From: Planctomycetota bacterium
GTDB taxonomy: Bacteria; Planctomycetota; UBA1135; UBA2386
Direction of reading: 5' to 3'
NCBI GenBank assembly: GCA_020638655.1
Contig: JACKIC010000001.1
Span: forward strand, 496,001 to 560,000
DNA: 64,000 bases
The position numbers and the translations under genes are program-made. The notes under the pieces were generated by a model that did not search any database, was not told the DNA's origin, and was given only the letters and a program-made list of their open reading frames with translations. Positions within the stretch are counted from its first letter, which is position 1. Each line of letters begins with the position of its first letter. Positions 10,798-19,802 of the stretch are shown here, piece after piece.

Positions 10798-11218
10798 AGT
10801 GGTAGAGCATGAGGTAGACGATCACGCCGGTCGCCGACACGTAGAGCCAGATCGGCGTGGTCACCTTCGCCCACTTCTTGTGCTGCTCGCGCCGGTCCTT
10901 CAGGCCCAGCCACACCGTGCGCAGGATCAGCGGCACCTGCACCGCGGCCAGCACGATGTGCGAGATCAGCAGCGCGAAGTAACACGTCCTCACCCAACCC
11001 TCGCCGGTGAACTCCACGGGCGGCGCGCTCAGGTGGTAGGTCAGATAGCAGGCCAGGAACACTGCCGAGACGGCGACCGCGCCCAGCATCAGCTTCTTGT
11101 GCAGCTCGATGTTGCCTCGCTTGACGGCGACGAGTCCGGCGCAGATCAGCACGAACGCGATCGCGTTGAGAGTGGCGTCGACGTCGGCCAGGATACGGAT
11201 GTCGAATTCGGCGAGCAT
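10796..11218 (-). CDS. DUF420 membrane protein, likely cytochrome oxidase assembly
   Basis: 140 residues with four hydrophobic segments (roughly 14-32, 45-62, 80-100 and 122-138) and the conserved HKKLMLGA and HLSAP patterns of DUF420 proteins. In Bacillus a family member (CtaM/YozB) is needed to mature a haem-copper oxidase. Here it is the last gene of a ctaA-ctaB-ABC transporter cluster, which supports that role. Its stop codon abuts the insertion sequence: TGA at 10798-10796 uses two bases of the right inverted repeat, so the original 3' end may have been different by a residue or more. Confidence 0.8.
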   Translation of the reverse strand: MLAEFDIRILADVDATLNAIAFVLICAGLVAVKRGNIELHKKLMLGAVAVSAVFLACYLTYHLSAPPVEFTGEGWVRTCYFALLISHIVLAAVQVPLILRTVWLGLKDRREQHKKWAKVTTPIWLYVSATGVIVYLMLYH

Positions 11219-11227
11219 GGGCGGTGA

Positions 11228-11998
11228 TCAGGCGGCGTTGCGCACGCTGCGGCGGGTGACGACGAACGTGCTCAGCGCGAAGGTCACGAGCGCGAACAGT
11301 ATGGTGCCGAGCAGGCAGACGCCGAACGACGGCAACCCGGCGAGCTCCCCGCCCGGTCCTCCCTGCAGCGCGTGGCGCAGCGCGCCGACGCCGTAGGTCA
11401 TCGGGTTGACGAAGCGCACCCAGCTCATCAGCGGGTGCGCGCTCTCCATCGGGAAGAACGCCCCCGACAGCAGCAGCATCGGCATCAAGAACAGCATCAT
11501 CACGCCGTGATAGCCAGCGGTGCTGTCCATCAGCCAGGCCAGCGTGAAGCCCAGGCCGGTGACGGCGATCGCCAGGATCGCCAGCACCGCCAGGCCCAGC
11601 AGCACGCTCGGCACGCTCAGCGACACGCCTGCGAACGGCGCGAGCAGCAGGAAGATCACCGCCAGCAGCATGCCCAGCGACGCGCCGCCGAGGATCTTGC
11701 CGAGCGCGATCGACGCGCGCGGCACGGGCGACACCAGCACACCCTGCAGGAAGCCGTCCTTGCGGTCCTCGATCACCGTGATCGTCGCGAAGATCGCCGT
11801 GAACAGGGTGATCATCGCCAGCGTGCCGACGAAGAAGTACTGACCGTAGTCCATGCCGCCTGGCTTGTAGGAGCCGTGCAGCGCGCCGCTGAACAGCAGC
11901 CAGAAGATCACCGGCTGCAGCAACGAACCGGTCACGCGCGGCCGATCGCGCAGGAAGCGCACGATCTCGCGGTGCCACAGAGCGAGCACGGCACGCAT
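11228..11998 (-). CDS. ABC-2 type transporter permease
   Basis: 256-residue permease with six predicted membrane spans in the ABC-2 layout, including the cytoplasmic segment ITVIEDRKDGFLQGVLVSPVPR after span two, typical of the DrrB/NatB group. It partners the ATPase encoded just upstream, whose stop overlaps this start as TGATG; a GTG one codon earlier (12001) is also possible. Such exporters commonly sit with ctaA/ctaB, and the cargo (perhaps a haem or copper-related assembly factor) is not known. Confidence 0.85.
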   Translation of the reverse strand: MRAVLALWHREIVRFLRDRPRVTGSLLQPVIFWLLFSGALHGSYKPGGMDYGQYFFVGTLAMITLFTAIFATITVIEDRKDGFLQGVLVSPVPRASIALGKILGGASLGMLLAVIFLLLAPFAGVSLSVPSVLLGLAVLAILAIAVTGLGFTLAWLMDSTAGYHGVMMLFLMPMLLLSGAFFPMESAHPLMSWVRFVNPMTYGVGALRHALQGGPGGELAGLPSFGVCLLGTILFALVTFALSTFVVTRRSVRNAA

Positions 11999-12960
11999 CA
12001 CTTCTTCCTCCGGCGACCCTTCTGAGGCGCGGTGTCGGGTTCGGCGACGACGAAGCGCTTGCCCGTCTTGCGCAGGAACACGTCCTGCAGCGACGGGTGG
12101 GCCAGCTGCAGGCGCTGCACCCGATCGCCGAAGCGCTGCATGATCTGCGGCACCAGCTCGTGCACGGTGGCGCCGTCCAGGCGCAGGGCGCCGTCGACGA
12201 CCTGGCCCTGCACCCCGAGGTCACGCTGCACGTCGGCCGCGAGCGCGGTCGCGTCGCTGGCCTCGATCTCGAGCACCTGCGATCCGACCTCGCGCATCAG
12301 GTCCTTGGGCCGGCCCTGCGCGACGACCTGTCCCTGATCGAGCAGGGTCAGCTGATCGGCTTCGGCGGCTTCGTCCATGAGGTGCGTCGTGAACAGGATC
12401 GACAGGGCCGGCTGCGAACGCAGCAGCGCCCACATGTCGCCGCGCGCCGCCGGATCCAAGCCCGTGCTGGCCTCGTCGAGCAGCACGACGTCGGGCCTGC
12501 CGAGCATGCACTTGGCGATCTCGACGCGGCGGCGAAGACCGCCGGAGAGCTCTTCGACGAGGTCCTTGGCGCGGTCGGCGAGGCGGCCGGCCGCGAGCAA
12601 CACGTCGATGCGCTCGGCGAGTTCGTGTCCGCCCAGCCCGAGCATCGCGCCGCCGTAGCGCAGGTTCTCCTGCACGGTCAGCTTCTTGTCGACGGCCGGC
12701 GACTGGAACACCACGCCGAGCCGGCGGCGGATCGCCGCGGCCTCGCGGCCCAGGTCGAGCCCGAGGATGCGCACCGACCCGGCCTGCGGCGGCGTCAGCG
12801 TCGCCAGCAGGCGGAACAGGGTCGACTTGCCCGACCCGTTGGGGCCCAGGAAGCCGTGCGCGGTGCCCGGCTGGACCTCGAAGCCCACGTCCTGCAGCGC
12901 CTGTCGATCGCCGTAGCGATACGACACGCCCTCGGCGACGACGGCTGGTTGCTGGCTCAT
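11998..12960 (-). CDS. ABC transporter ATP-binding protein
   Basis: 320 residues. Walker A GPNGSGKST (about residues 38-46), Q-loop in GVVFQSPAVD, signature LSGGLRRRVEIAK, Walker B VVLLDEASTGLD and a switch His in TTHLMDEA mark a DrrA/NatA-type ATPase. The signature is LSGGL where many have LSGGQ or LSGGM. A C-terminal domain of about 80 residues ends in a lysine/arginine-rich tail (KGRRRKK). ATG 12960 overlaps the ctaB stop as ATGA. It drives the permease encoded next. Confidence 0.9.
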   Translation of the reverse strand: MSQQPAVVAEGVSYRYGDRQALQDVGFEVQPGTAHGFLGPNGSGKSTLFRLLATLTPPQAGSVRILGLDLGREAAAIRRRLGVVFQSPAVDKKLTVQENLRYGGAMLGLGGHELAERIDVLLAAGRLADRAKDLVEELSGGLRRRVEIAKCMLGRPDVVLLDEASTGLDPAARGDMWALLRSQPALSILFTTHLMDEAAEADQLTLLDQGQVVAQGRPKDLMREVGSQVLEIEASDATALAADVQRDLGVQGQVVDGALRLDGATVHELVPQIMQRFGDRVQRLQLAHPSLQDVFLRKTGKRFVVAEPDTAPQKGRRRKK

Positions 12961-13877
12961 AGACGGTCCCAAACCATGATCGAGAACAGGAGCGGCAGAT
13001 AGACGATCGAGACCAGGAACGTCATCCGCATCGCGGCGTCGCGCCGCGTCACCGCGGCGAACACGGTCGGCACGATGAACAGGATGTCGAGCAGCACCGC
13101 GGCGACCGCGTAGCGGCCGCCGGCCATGCCGGTCACGAACGGGACCATGCTGGCGATGCCCAGGCCGCCGACATAGAGCAACATGGTCATTCCGGTGCGA
13201 TGCCCGCTCGGATCGACCACCGGCAGCATGCGCATGCCGGCGCGCGCGTAGTCCTCGCGATAGCGCCAGGCGATCGACAGGAAGTGCGGGATCTGCCAGC
13301 AGAACAGGATCGCGAACAGCACCAGCTGCGGCATCGCCAGGTGGCCGACGATCGCCGCGTGGCCGACCACCGGCGGCAGGCCGCCGGGGATCGCGCCGAC
13401 CAGCGTGTTGAGCGGCGTCACCACCTTCATCGGCGTGTAGATGGCGACGTAGCTGACGACGATGCCCAGGCACAGCAGCGCCGCGGTCCAGTTCAGCTGC
13501 TGCAGGTGCCGGGTGCCGTCGTCGTCGAGCGGCGAGGCGCCCAGCAGCACCATCAACACGCCGACAACCGACAGCACCGCGCCGAACACCAGCACCTGCC
13601 GCGGCGACAGCCTGCCGCTGGGCAGCGGCCGGCCGCTGGTGCGGTCCATCAGCGGATCGAGGTGCCGCTCGCGGTACATGTTCAGCGCCGCGGCGCCGCA
13701 CGAGGCCAGGAACGTGCCCAGCGTGGTGGTGATCAGCAGGTCGAGCGGCGGGTGGCTGCGTTTGCTGGGCCAGCCCATGTAGATGCCCGCGACCACGGCG
13801 AACACGGCGAGCGCCGACAGCCGCGGCTTGCCGAGCTCCCAGAAGGCGCGCAGCTGGCCGACGCGGGTCGAGGTCAT
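12957..13877 (-). CDS. ctaB: Protohaem IX farnesyltransferase (haem O synthase)
   Basis: Transfers farnesyl from farnesyl diphosphate to haem B, giving haem O for cytochrome oxidase. The 306-residue protein is a UbiA-type prenyltransferase with about nine membrane spans. The first Asp-rich site is NMYRERHLDPLMDRTSGRPL (about residues 65-84), and the second polar loop contains IAWRYREDYARAGMRMLPVVD. The stop overlaps the ATPase start, and the start overlaps the ctaA stop, so the genes form one operon. Confidence 0.95.
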   Translation of the reverse strand: MTSTRVGQLRAFWELGKPRLSALAVFAVVAGIYMGWPSKRSHPPLDLLITTTLGTFLASCGAAALNMYRERHLDPLMDRTSGRPLPSGRLSPRQVLVFGAVLSVVGVLMVLLGASPLDDDGTRHLQQLNWTAALLCLGIVVSYVAIYTPMKVVTPLNTLVGAIPGGLPPVVGHAAIVGHLAMPQLVLFAILFCWQIPHFLSIAWRYREDYARAGMRMLPVVDPSGHRTGMTMLLYVGGLGIASMVPFVTGMAGGRYAVAAVLLDILFIVPTVFAAVTRRDAAMRMTFLVSIVYLPLLFSIMVWDRL

Positions 13878-14800
13878 GCGACGTCCGGGGCCCGCGTGGC
13901 GCGGAAGACGTGCGCGGCGAGCGTCGCCGCGAGCACCGTCAGCAAGGCCCCGAGCAGCACGTGCACGGAGATCAGGGCCGCGGTGCCGAGGTTGGCGACG
14001 TTCTCCGGCGTCTTGCCGGCGCTGTTACGGATCACCAGGGCGACGAAACCGAGGCCGATCTGCACGATCAGCGCCATCACCATGGTGCGCGCGATGCCGC
14101 GGATGCCCGGTGACTGACCGATCTTGCCGACCGCGAACGCAGTGGCGATCGACACCACGACGAAAACCACGAAGGCGTTGCCGACGTGGGTCCACAGGGC
14201 GTGGCTGCTGTTCGTGTGGCGCGCGGTCGCGCCGACGACGGTCTGCAGCACGAGGATCACGATCGCCGCGAGCGCGAGCTTGCGGCCGGAGCCGGTCGGC
14301 ACGCCGGCCGCGACCGGCGTGTTGGCGTGGCGCGCGCTGAGCAGGTAGGTGAGCCAGGCGAAGCTCGCCATGGTCAGTTGCGCGAGCGTGCCGTGCGTGA
14401 CGGCGGTCGCTGCCGGCAGCCCCTCGAGCACATGCAGGCCGCCGACCAGGCCCTGCACCAGCAGCAGCGTGCCGCCGAACCACGCGAGGCCCCGCGCGCC
14501 CCGGCTGCCCAGCCGGCCGAAGTGCAGCCACAGGGCCAGCGCCAGCGCCAGCAGCCCGGTCGTGCCCGCGAGCAGGCGGTGGAAGTGCTCCAGGAAGCCC
14601 GGCACTGTGGTCAGGCTGCGCTCGGGCATGAACTGCTGGTCGGACGTCGGCCAGTCCGTGAACGCGAGCCCCGAACCCGTGCTCGTCGTCATCGCGCCCC
14701 ACAGGATCGTGGTCGTGGCCATGACCAGGATCGTCACGCCCAGCCGGAACGGGCCGTGTTGGCCTTGGCGCGCAGGCAGGGGCAGGGCGGAGCTGGACAT
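13874..14800 (-). CDS. ctaA: Haem A synthase
   Basis: Oxidises the C8 methyl of haem O to the formyl of haem A. The 308-residue integral membrane protein has eight predicted spans and the conserved histidines of the COX15/CtaA family in EHFHRLLAG, GLHVLEGLPAATAVTHGTLAQ, RHTNSSHALWTHVGNAF and ISVHVLLGALL. It is the first gene of the five-gene minus-strand cluster. Oxidase subunits themselves are not in the window. Confidence 0.93.
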   Translation of the reverse strand: MSSSALPLPARQGQHGPFRLGVTILVMATTTILWGAMTTSTGSGLAFTDWPTSDQQFMPERSLTTVPGFLEHFHRLLAGTTGLLALALALWLHFGRLGSRGARGLAWFGGTLLLVQGLVGGLHVLEGLPAATAVTHGTLAQLTMASFAWLTYLLSARHANTPVAAGVPTGSGRKLALAAIVILVLQTVVGATARHTNSSHALWTHVGNAFVVFVVVSIATAFAVGKIGQSPGIRGIARTMVMALIVQIGLGFVALVIRNSAGKTPENVANLGTAALISVHVLLGALLTVLAATLAAHVFRATRAPDVA

Positions 14801-14866
14801 GGCGGGGGGACAAGAATGCCCCGGGCCACGTCGATTTTCAGCCGCCGCGGGCGGCCGGCCGCCGAA

Positions 14867-15673
14867 TCAGCGGGCCGGCGCGCTCGCCGCGCTGCCGACC
14901 TCGAACGCTTCCCACATCGGGCGCTCGTGGTCCTTGAGGCTCTTGACGTCGACTGCGCGGTCGATCGCGGCCTCGGGCGAGGTCTGCGCCATCGCCAGCA
15001 GCTGCTGGGTCTCGGCGTCGTTGCCGCCCGACAGGCTCGACGCCGACTGCAGGTACGGGATCGCCTGGTTGGGGTCACCCATGCGCAGCATGCAGGTGCC
15101 GAGGTTGCGGTAGGCGACCACCAGCGCCGGCGCGGGCACGTTCGAGCCCGGCACGTGCGACAGCTCGGTCACCGCGCGCTGCCACAGCCGCTGGCTCATC
15201 AGCTTCTCACCGCGGTAGAGGTGCGTGAGCACGGCGGTGTCGAGCTTGCCGGTGATCGGCGCGAACTCGAGCACCTCGATCCACGGCGTGTTCTGGAACG
15301 TGTTGCGGATCACGCCCGTGACCTGCACGCGCTCGAACAGACCCAGCTTGTAGAGCTGGTCGAGCTGCGGGTTGGTCTTGCTGAGGAACAGCATGCCGAA
15401 CACGTCCTGGTACTCGGCCTGCTGCCAGATCGGCTGATCGTCCGCCCACGCGTAGAAGTTCGCGAAGTAGGTCGGCGTGAACTTGGTGAAGAACGGGTTC
15501 GAGATCCGGCCCAGCGAGGCGAACTGGATCGGGAACGTGACCTTGACGTTCTTGAAGGCTTCCGGCTCTGCACGCACCTGCGTGAGGGTCGTGGCGATCG
15601 GTTCGCCGAAGTCAGGATCCTGCGCAGGAAGGGCAGCACCGAGCAGGAACGAAACCAACAACACGCTTCTCAT
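14867..15673 (-). CDS. Secreted protein of unknown function with TPR-like end
   Basis: 268 residues beginning with a signal peptide (MRSVLLVSFLLGAALPAQ). The middle part (about 30-150) contains a pattern that could be an OB-like or DUF-type beta domain (VKVTFPIQFASLGRISNPFFTKFTPTYF, with FYAWADDQPIW), and the last 100 residues look like one or two tetratricopeptide helices (VVAYRNLGTCMLRMGDPNQAIPYLQSAS). I do not recognise a named family. ATG 15673 is selected because it starts the signal peptide. A 58-residue gene lies 38 bases upstream on the same strand. Confidence 0.65.
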   Translation of the reverse strand: MRSVLLVSFLLGAALPAQDPDFGEPIATTLTQVRAEPEAFKNVKVTFPIQFASLGRISNPFFTKFTPTYFANFYAWADDQPIWQQAEYQDVFGMLFLSKTNPQLDQLYKLGLFERVQVTGVIRNTFQNTPWIEVLEFAPITGKLDTAVLTHLYRGEKLMSQRLWQRAVTELSHVPGSNVPAPALVVAYRNLGTCMLRMGDPNQAIPYLQSASSLSGGNDAETQQLLAMAQTSPEAAIDRAVDVKSLKDHERPMWEAFEVGSAASAPAR

Positions 15674-15711
15674 GGCTTTGCTTGGGTGTTCGGGTGACGA
15701 ATGAGTCGCGG

Positions 15712-15888
15712 TCACTCGGTGAGCCGCTCCATCAACTTGCGCAGGGCCTGGTCCATCAGCTCGTCCGGAACGTCCTCCTCCGATCTCGCGAGCTCGCGCA
15801 GTCGCTGCATTCGCTCTGCCTTCGGCAGGGTGCGATCCATCAACTGCTCCACGAGTCTCTCGACGTGCTCGGAGGTGCGTTTCGTCAC
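15712..15888 (-). CDS. Small charged helical protein, unknown
   Basis: 58 residues from GTG 15888, reading VTKRTSEHVERLVEQLMD and ending RKLMERLTE. It is almost wholly predicted amphipathic helix, rich in Glu, Arg and Leu, with the repeated pattern of a charged three-helix bundle. The short gap to the secreted protein downstream and the coding-type third-position GC support it being real. It resembles no family I can name; an anti-sigma-like or regulatory adaptor would be a guess. Confidence 0.5.
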   Translation of the reverse strand: MTKRTSEHVERLVEQLMDRTLPKAERMQRLRELARSEEDVPDELMDQALRKLMERLTE

Positions 15889-16110
15889 GGGTGCTGGATT
15901 CCAAGGTGCGAAGTGCGACACGGTCGCCCGTCTCGCTCTGCCGCTATCGGCGCGCAGCCGTGGCGCGCTTGATGCCGCTTGTCGGGTGTGACCGAAGTCG
16001 AGACCGGCAGGGGGGAAGGTCCGGCCCGACCGGACTGTCGCGCCTTGCCTCAAGCGCCCCCGTCGCGATCGCCGAATCGGTGCAGAACTCACCACCACCC
16101 GGCCAGATCG

Positions 16111-17217
16111 ATGATGAATGGAACACTGCGGCGCCTCGGCGTCGTGATTCGCGCCGCCGCCGCCACCGCGCTGCTGACGACGTCCACGGCCCTGCTGGGC
16201 CAGAACGTGCTCCTCAACGAGGTCCGCGCCGATGGCAACGAGCGTTGGATCGAGCTGTACAACCGCAGCGGCGCGACCGTCGACCTCTCGCAGTGGTCGC
16301 TGCACCAGTGCACCACCACCGCGGGCATGCCGCGCAACTACTGGTGGCCGTTCCCGATCGGCACCACCCTGGCCGCGGGCGGCTTCCTGCGCGTGCACTG
16401 GGACCAGGCGATCCCGGCCAGCGTCCCGCCCGGCGAGCTCTACACGGGTGACACGCCCTACCACTTCATGTTCGGCCTCGGCGCCGAGCCGCTCGGCAAC
16501 ACCGCCGGCGCGCTGGGCCTGCTGCGCTCGCAGAACAACCTGCTGATGAACTCGGCCACCGTGATCGAGGACTGGGTGAGCTGGGGACAGAGCGGCTTTC
16601 AGCGTGAGAGCCTCGCGGTGCAGGCCGGCGCCTGGACCACCGGCGCGTTCGCGGCGTCGTTCGGCAACGGCGAGAGTCTGGCGCGCAACACGCCGACGGT
16701 CGGCACCTTGGCCAGCCGCGCAATGGAGTGGTTCGTCGACTCGACGCCGACGCCGTCGGCCCAGAACGTCAGCGGCGTGCAGGTCGTGTCCTACGGGCAG
16801 GCGTGCATGGCCACGGGCAACCACCTGTTCGGCCCGCCGACGCTGCACACCAACTCGCTGCCGCTGATCGGCAACAGCCAGTTCGCCTACACCGTCGACA
16901 ACACCACCGGTGTGTTCGGCGAGGTCATGCTGCTGGCGTTCGCCGGCGCCGCCGCGCCACCCGGCCAGCCGTCGCTGCTGCCGTACGTCACCGGCAGCAA
17001 CTGCAGCGAAGCGATCGCCCAAAGCGCGATCGTCGGTGTGCTGCTGGTGCCGACGCAGGTGCTGGGCACGACCGTGCCGATGTCGCTGGGCAACCTGGGC
17101 CCGGCGTTCGTCGGCCTGCAGCTGCACGCGCAGGCGATGGTCTTCGACTGGCTGCCCAACTCGTGGCCGCCCTACCAGGGCGTCAGCAACGCGCTGCGCA
17201 TCACCGTCGGCCAGTAG
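16111..17217 (+). CDS. Secreted lamin-tail-like domain protein
   Basis: 368 residues. After a signal peptide (about 1-30) comes a lamin-tail-like beta-sandwich (about 31-190): VLLNEVRADGNERWIELYNRSG, then VDLSQWSLHQ and a later DWVSWGQSG, the classic LTD pattern. From about residue 228 a C-terminal module begins VVSYGQACMATG and continues to the end with P..LG..F and C...I spacing resembling the C-terminal module of the two proteases at 4782 and 7236. LTD domains occur on bacterial surface proteins with poorly known binding roles. ATG 16111 and 16114 are both possible. Confidence 0.72.
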   Translation: MMNGTLRRLGVVIRAAAATALLTTSTALLGQNVLLNEVRADGNERWIELYNRSGATVDLSQWSLHQCTTTAGMPRNYWWPFPIGTTLAAGGFLRVHWDQAIPASVPPGELYTGDTPYHFMFGLGAEPLGNTAGALGLLRSQNNLLMNSATVIEDWVSWGQSGFQRESLAVQAGAWTTGAFAASFGNGESLARNTPTVGTLASRAMEWFVDSTPTPSAQNVSGVQVVSYGQACMATGNHLFGPPTLHTNSLPLIGNSQFAYTVDNTTGVFGEVMLLAFAGAAAPPGQPSLLPYVTGSNCSEAIAQSAIVGVLLVPTQVLGTTVPMSLGNLGPAFVGLQLHAQAMVFDWLPNSWPPYQGVSNALRITVGQ

Positions 17218-17229
17218 GCCGCGCGCCGC

Positions 17230-17907
17230 TCAGGCGCTCGCGCCGCGCTCCTTCGCCCAGCGCCGCCGCAGGTGCTCGGGCGCTTCGCCCGGCCGCCACA
17301 GCATCGCGATCGCCGTCGACCCCCACTCGCGCAGGTCCAGGTCGAGGTCGCCGTCGAAGTCGTCGGCGTCGAGCACGCCGGCTTCGAAGTGGAACAGTAC
17401 GCAGCCGTTGGGGGCCGTGCGGTCGAGCAGACGCCGCGCCCGCGCCATCGACTTGACCGGGTCCTCGGCGACCATCGCGTAGGGCGGATCGAGGAAGATC
17501 ACGTCCGGCGCGACCTCGGCGTCGCTGGCGGCTTCCGGGTCCGCGTCGTCGCGGGCCGTGCCGAAGGCGCCGCGGTGCATCACGGGCGGGTCCCAGGCGT
17601 CACCGCGCAGCACCACGCCGCGGTCGAGCGCGTCGGGGCCCAGCAGCTTGAGGTTCTGCTTGAGCACGTCGATCGCCCGGCTGTTCTTCTCCACGAACAG
17701 CACCCGGGCGGCGCCGCGGGACAGGGATTCGATCCCGGACGCGCCGGAACCCGCGAACAGGTCCCAGACGATTGCACCCTCGATGCGATCGCCGAGGATG
17801 TTGAAGATGGCCTCGCGCACCTGGCCGAGCAGCGGCCTGGTCCCCAGGCCGCGCACCGCCTTGAGCACCCTGCCACCGTATTCGCCGCTGATGATCTTCA
17901 GGCTCAT
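17230..17907 (-). CDS. rsmD: 16S rRNA (guanine966-N2)-methyltransferase, RsmD type
   Basis: 225 residues. The N-terminus MSLKIISGEYGGRVLKAVRG and RPLLGQVREAIFNIL match RsmD, where most members have RPT(T/S)D. The SAM-binding motif is DLFAGSGASGIESLSRGA (about residues 48-65), and the catalytic motif IV is DPPY (in VIFLDPPYAMV, about 141). An insertion of about 15 residues (TARDDADPEAASDAEVA) precedes motif IV. It methylates G966 of 16S rRNA. Convergent with the lamin-tail gene, only 12 bases apart. Confidence 0.88.
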   Translation of the reverse strand: MSLKIISGEYGGRVLKAVRGLGTRPLLGQVREAIFNILGDRIEGAIVWDLFAGSGASGIESLSRGAARVLFVEKNSRAIDVLKQNLKLLGPDALDRGVVLRGDAWDPPVMHRGAFGTARDDADPEAASDAEVAPDVIFLDPPYAMVAEDPVKSMARARRLLDRTAPNGCVLFHFEAGVLDADDFDGDLDLDLREWGSTAIAMLWRPGEAPEHLRRRWAKERGASA

Positions 17908-17988
17908 GGAGATTCGTCAATGGTCGCTGCCCGTCGCTTCCGAAACAACTCCAGCAACTTCCCGCCACCCGCCGGATAGCACCAGCCC

Positions 17989-19746
17989 GTGACCCCCGCC
18001 GCGCCACCGCTCGCCCTGCGCCTGCAGGGCCAGGACTTCGCCCTCGAGCCCGGGCGGCAATACCTGCTCGGCGCCGGCGACGACTGCGACCTGCGGCTGC
18101 CCGGCGCCGGCCCGCAGCACGCCCGGCTGCGCCTGCACGAGGAAGGTGTCGAGCTCGAAGACCTGGGCAGCGGCCACGGCACCTGGATCGACGGCGAACG
18201 GGTCGCCGGCGGGGTGGCCCGCGTCGGCGCCAGCCTGCGCCTGGGCCGCGACGAGCTGCAGCTGGTGCCCGACGACGGCGACGCCCGCATCGTGCCCGAC
18301 CCGGCGATGCGGCAGCAGTCGCGGCAGCGACGTGTGGCGATCGCACTCGCGCAGACGCGGCAGCGGGCACACGACCCCACCTTCGCCGAGCTGATGTCCG
18401 AGGAGCTGCGCCACGCCCCGTGGTTGGGGCTGTCGATCGCCGGCCACGCGCTGCTGCTGCTGTTGTTGTGGCTGCTGCTGCCGGCGCCCGACATCAGCGG
18501 TCGCGCCAAGGCCACCGTCGACATCGACCTGTCGCGACAGAGCACGACAGCCGGCGAAGCGATGCCGGATCTGCCCGAGGTGCAGCAGCAGGAGTCGCAG
18601 CCGTTCGAGGTGACCGACCCGATGGACGCCGAGGCGGCACCCGACGCCGTCGACACCGCGAGCGTGCCGGATCCGACCAACCGCTTCGTGCAGACCCTGG
18701 GCAGCAATCCGCGGCTGGCCCGGCGCAGCGGCAGCAGCGCCGGCGGCGGCGTCGGCGACGTGGCGCGGCTCGGTTCGGGCGGCTTCCGCAAGGTCGTCGG
18801 CGAACTGCGGCAGAGCGGCCTCGAGATCGTGTTTGTGTTCGACAGCACCGGCTCGATGACGCGCACGATCAACGAGACCAAGGCGACGATCACCGAGATG
18901 CTCGCGGTGCTGCGCGCGCTCGTGCCCGACGCCCGCATCGGCCTGGTCACCTACCGGGACCGCGGCGCGCGCGAGGACTACGTGACCCGCCAGGTGCCGC
19001 TCGGCCTCGACTACTGGCAGGCCGTCAACTTCGTGCAGGAAGTGCTCGCCGAAGGCGGCGGCGACCGGCCCGAGGCGGTGCGCGACGGCCTCGACGCCGC
19101 GTTCGACCAGCCGTGGCGCGCCGGCGCGCGCCGCGTGATCGTGCTCGCCGGCGACGCGCCGCCGCACGACAACGAGCGGACCGAAGTGCTGCGCCGCGTC
19201 AAGGCGTTCGCGAAGGACGGGCGCTCGTTCGTTCACACGCTGGTGACCTCGCCCGAACTCGCCGGTGACGACACCAAGGCGATCTTCACTGCGATCGCGG
19301 ACGCCGGCCACGGTCACTGCGTTCCGATCAGCAACCGCGACCGCATCCTGCAGCAGGTGCTCGAGCTCGCGGTCGGCCGCGAATTCGACCAGGACCTGGC
19401 GCGGGTCACCGCCGAGGTGGTCGCCAGCCGCGACCAGGTCGACACGTGGTCGCTCGACCTCGCCCGGCGCGGCGGCGACGGGCTGACTCGGGAGCTGCTG
19501 AACCAGCCGGTGCCCGCAGCCCTGCTCAACGCGCTCGTGCGCCGGCCGCGCCGCGCCGTCTTCGAGCAGCTGTCGGCGCTGCTGGCCGCGCGCGACACCC
19601 CCGACCACACCCGCCAGGCGGTCGCCTGGGTGATGCAGCGCGCGCTGCAACTGCCGATGCCACCGATCGACCCGGTCGAACCGCGCAAGGCCAATCCGCT
19701 GGTCACCGAACGCATGCGCCGCGCGATCGCGCGCCTGCCCGAGTGA
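17989..19746 (+). CDS. FHA and von Willebrand A domain membrane protein
   Basis: 585 residues from GTG 17989. An FHA domain fills about residues 8-95 (GDDCDLRLPGAGPQHARLRL, then DLGSGHGTWIDGERV), which binds phosphothreonine peptides. A single membrane span follows (LSIAGHALLLLLLWLLLPAP, about 145-165). A VWA domain lies at about 278-460 with a MIDAS-like DSTGSM and later TYRD. The C-terminal 110 residues are helical. The FHA end would be cytoplasmic and the VWA end outside, so this may pass a Ser/Thr kinase signal across the membrane; that role is inferred. No kinase is nearby. Confidence 0.78.
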   Translation: MTPAAPPLALRLQGQDFALEPGRQYLLGAGDDCDLRLPGAGPQHARLRLHEEGVELEDLGSGHGTWIDGERVAGGVARVGASLRLGRDELQLVPDDGDARIVPDPAMRQQSRQRRVAIALAQTRQRAHDPTFAELMSEELRHAPWLGLSIAGHALLLLLLWLLLPAPDISGRAKATVDIDLSRQSTTAGEAMPDLPEVQQQESQPFEVTDPMDAEAAPDAVDTASVPDPTNRFVQTLGSNPRLARRSGSSAGGGVGDVARLGSGGFRKVVGELRQSGLEIVFVFDSTGSMTRTINETKATITEMLAVLRALVPDARIGLVTYRDRGAREDYVTRQVPLGLDYWQAVNFVQEVLAEGGGDRPEAVRDGLDAAFDQPWRAGARRVIVLAGDAPPHDNERTEVLRRVKAFAKDGRSFVHTLVTSPELAGDDTKAIFTAIADAGHGHCVPISNRDRILQQVLELAVGREFDQDLARVTAEVVASRDQVDTWSLDLARRGGDGLTRELLNQPVPAALLNALVRRPRRAVFEQLSALLAARDTPDHTRQAVAWVMQRALQLPMPPIDPVEPRKANPLVTERMRRAIARLPE

Positions 19747-19786
19747 TCGCGAGCCCTCGGTGATGCCATGGCCAGGGCCGCCGCAG

Positions 19787-19792
19787 TATGGT
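19787..19792 (+). promoter_or_regulatory. Putative -10 box (TATGGT) of moaA
   Basis: TATGGT 10 bases before ATG 19803. Transcription would begin within a few bases of the start codon, giving a near-leaderless mRNA. Confidence 0.45.
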
Positions 19793-19802
19793 GCCCGGCC
19801 CG

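Noticed and set aside
15889..16110. Possible regulatory RNA in the 222-base divergent gap
   Set aside because: I could find no stable paired structure or conserved motif by eye; nothing to support a call.
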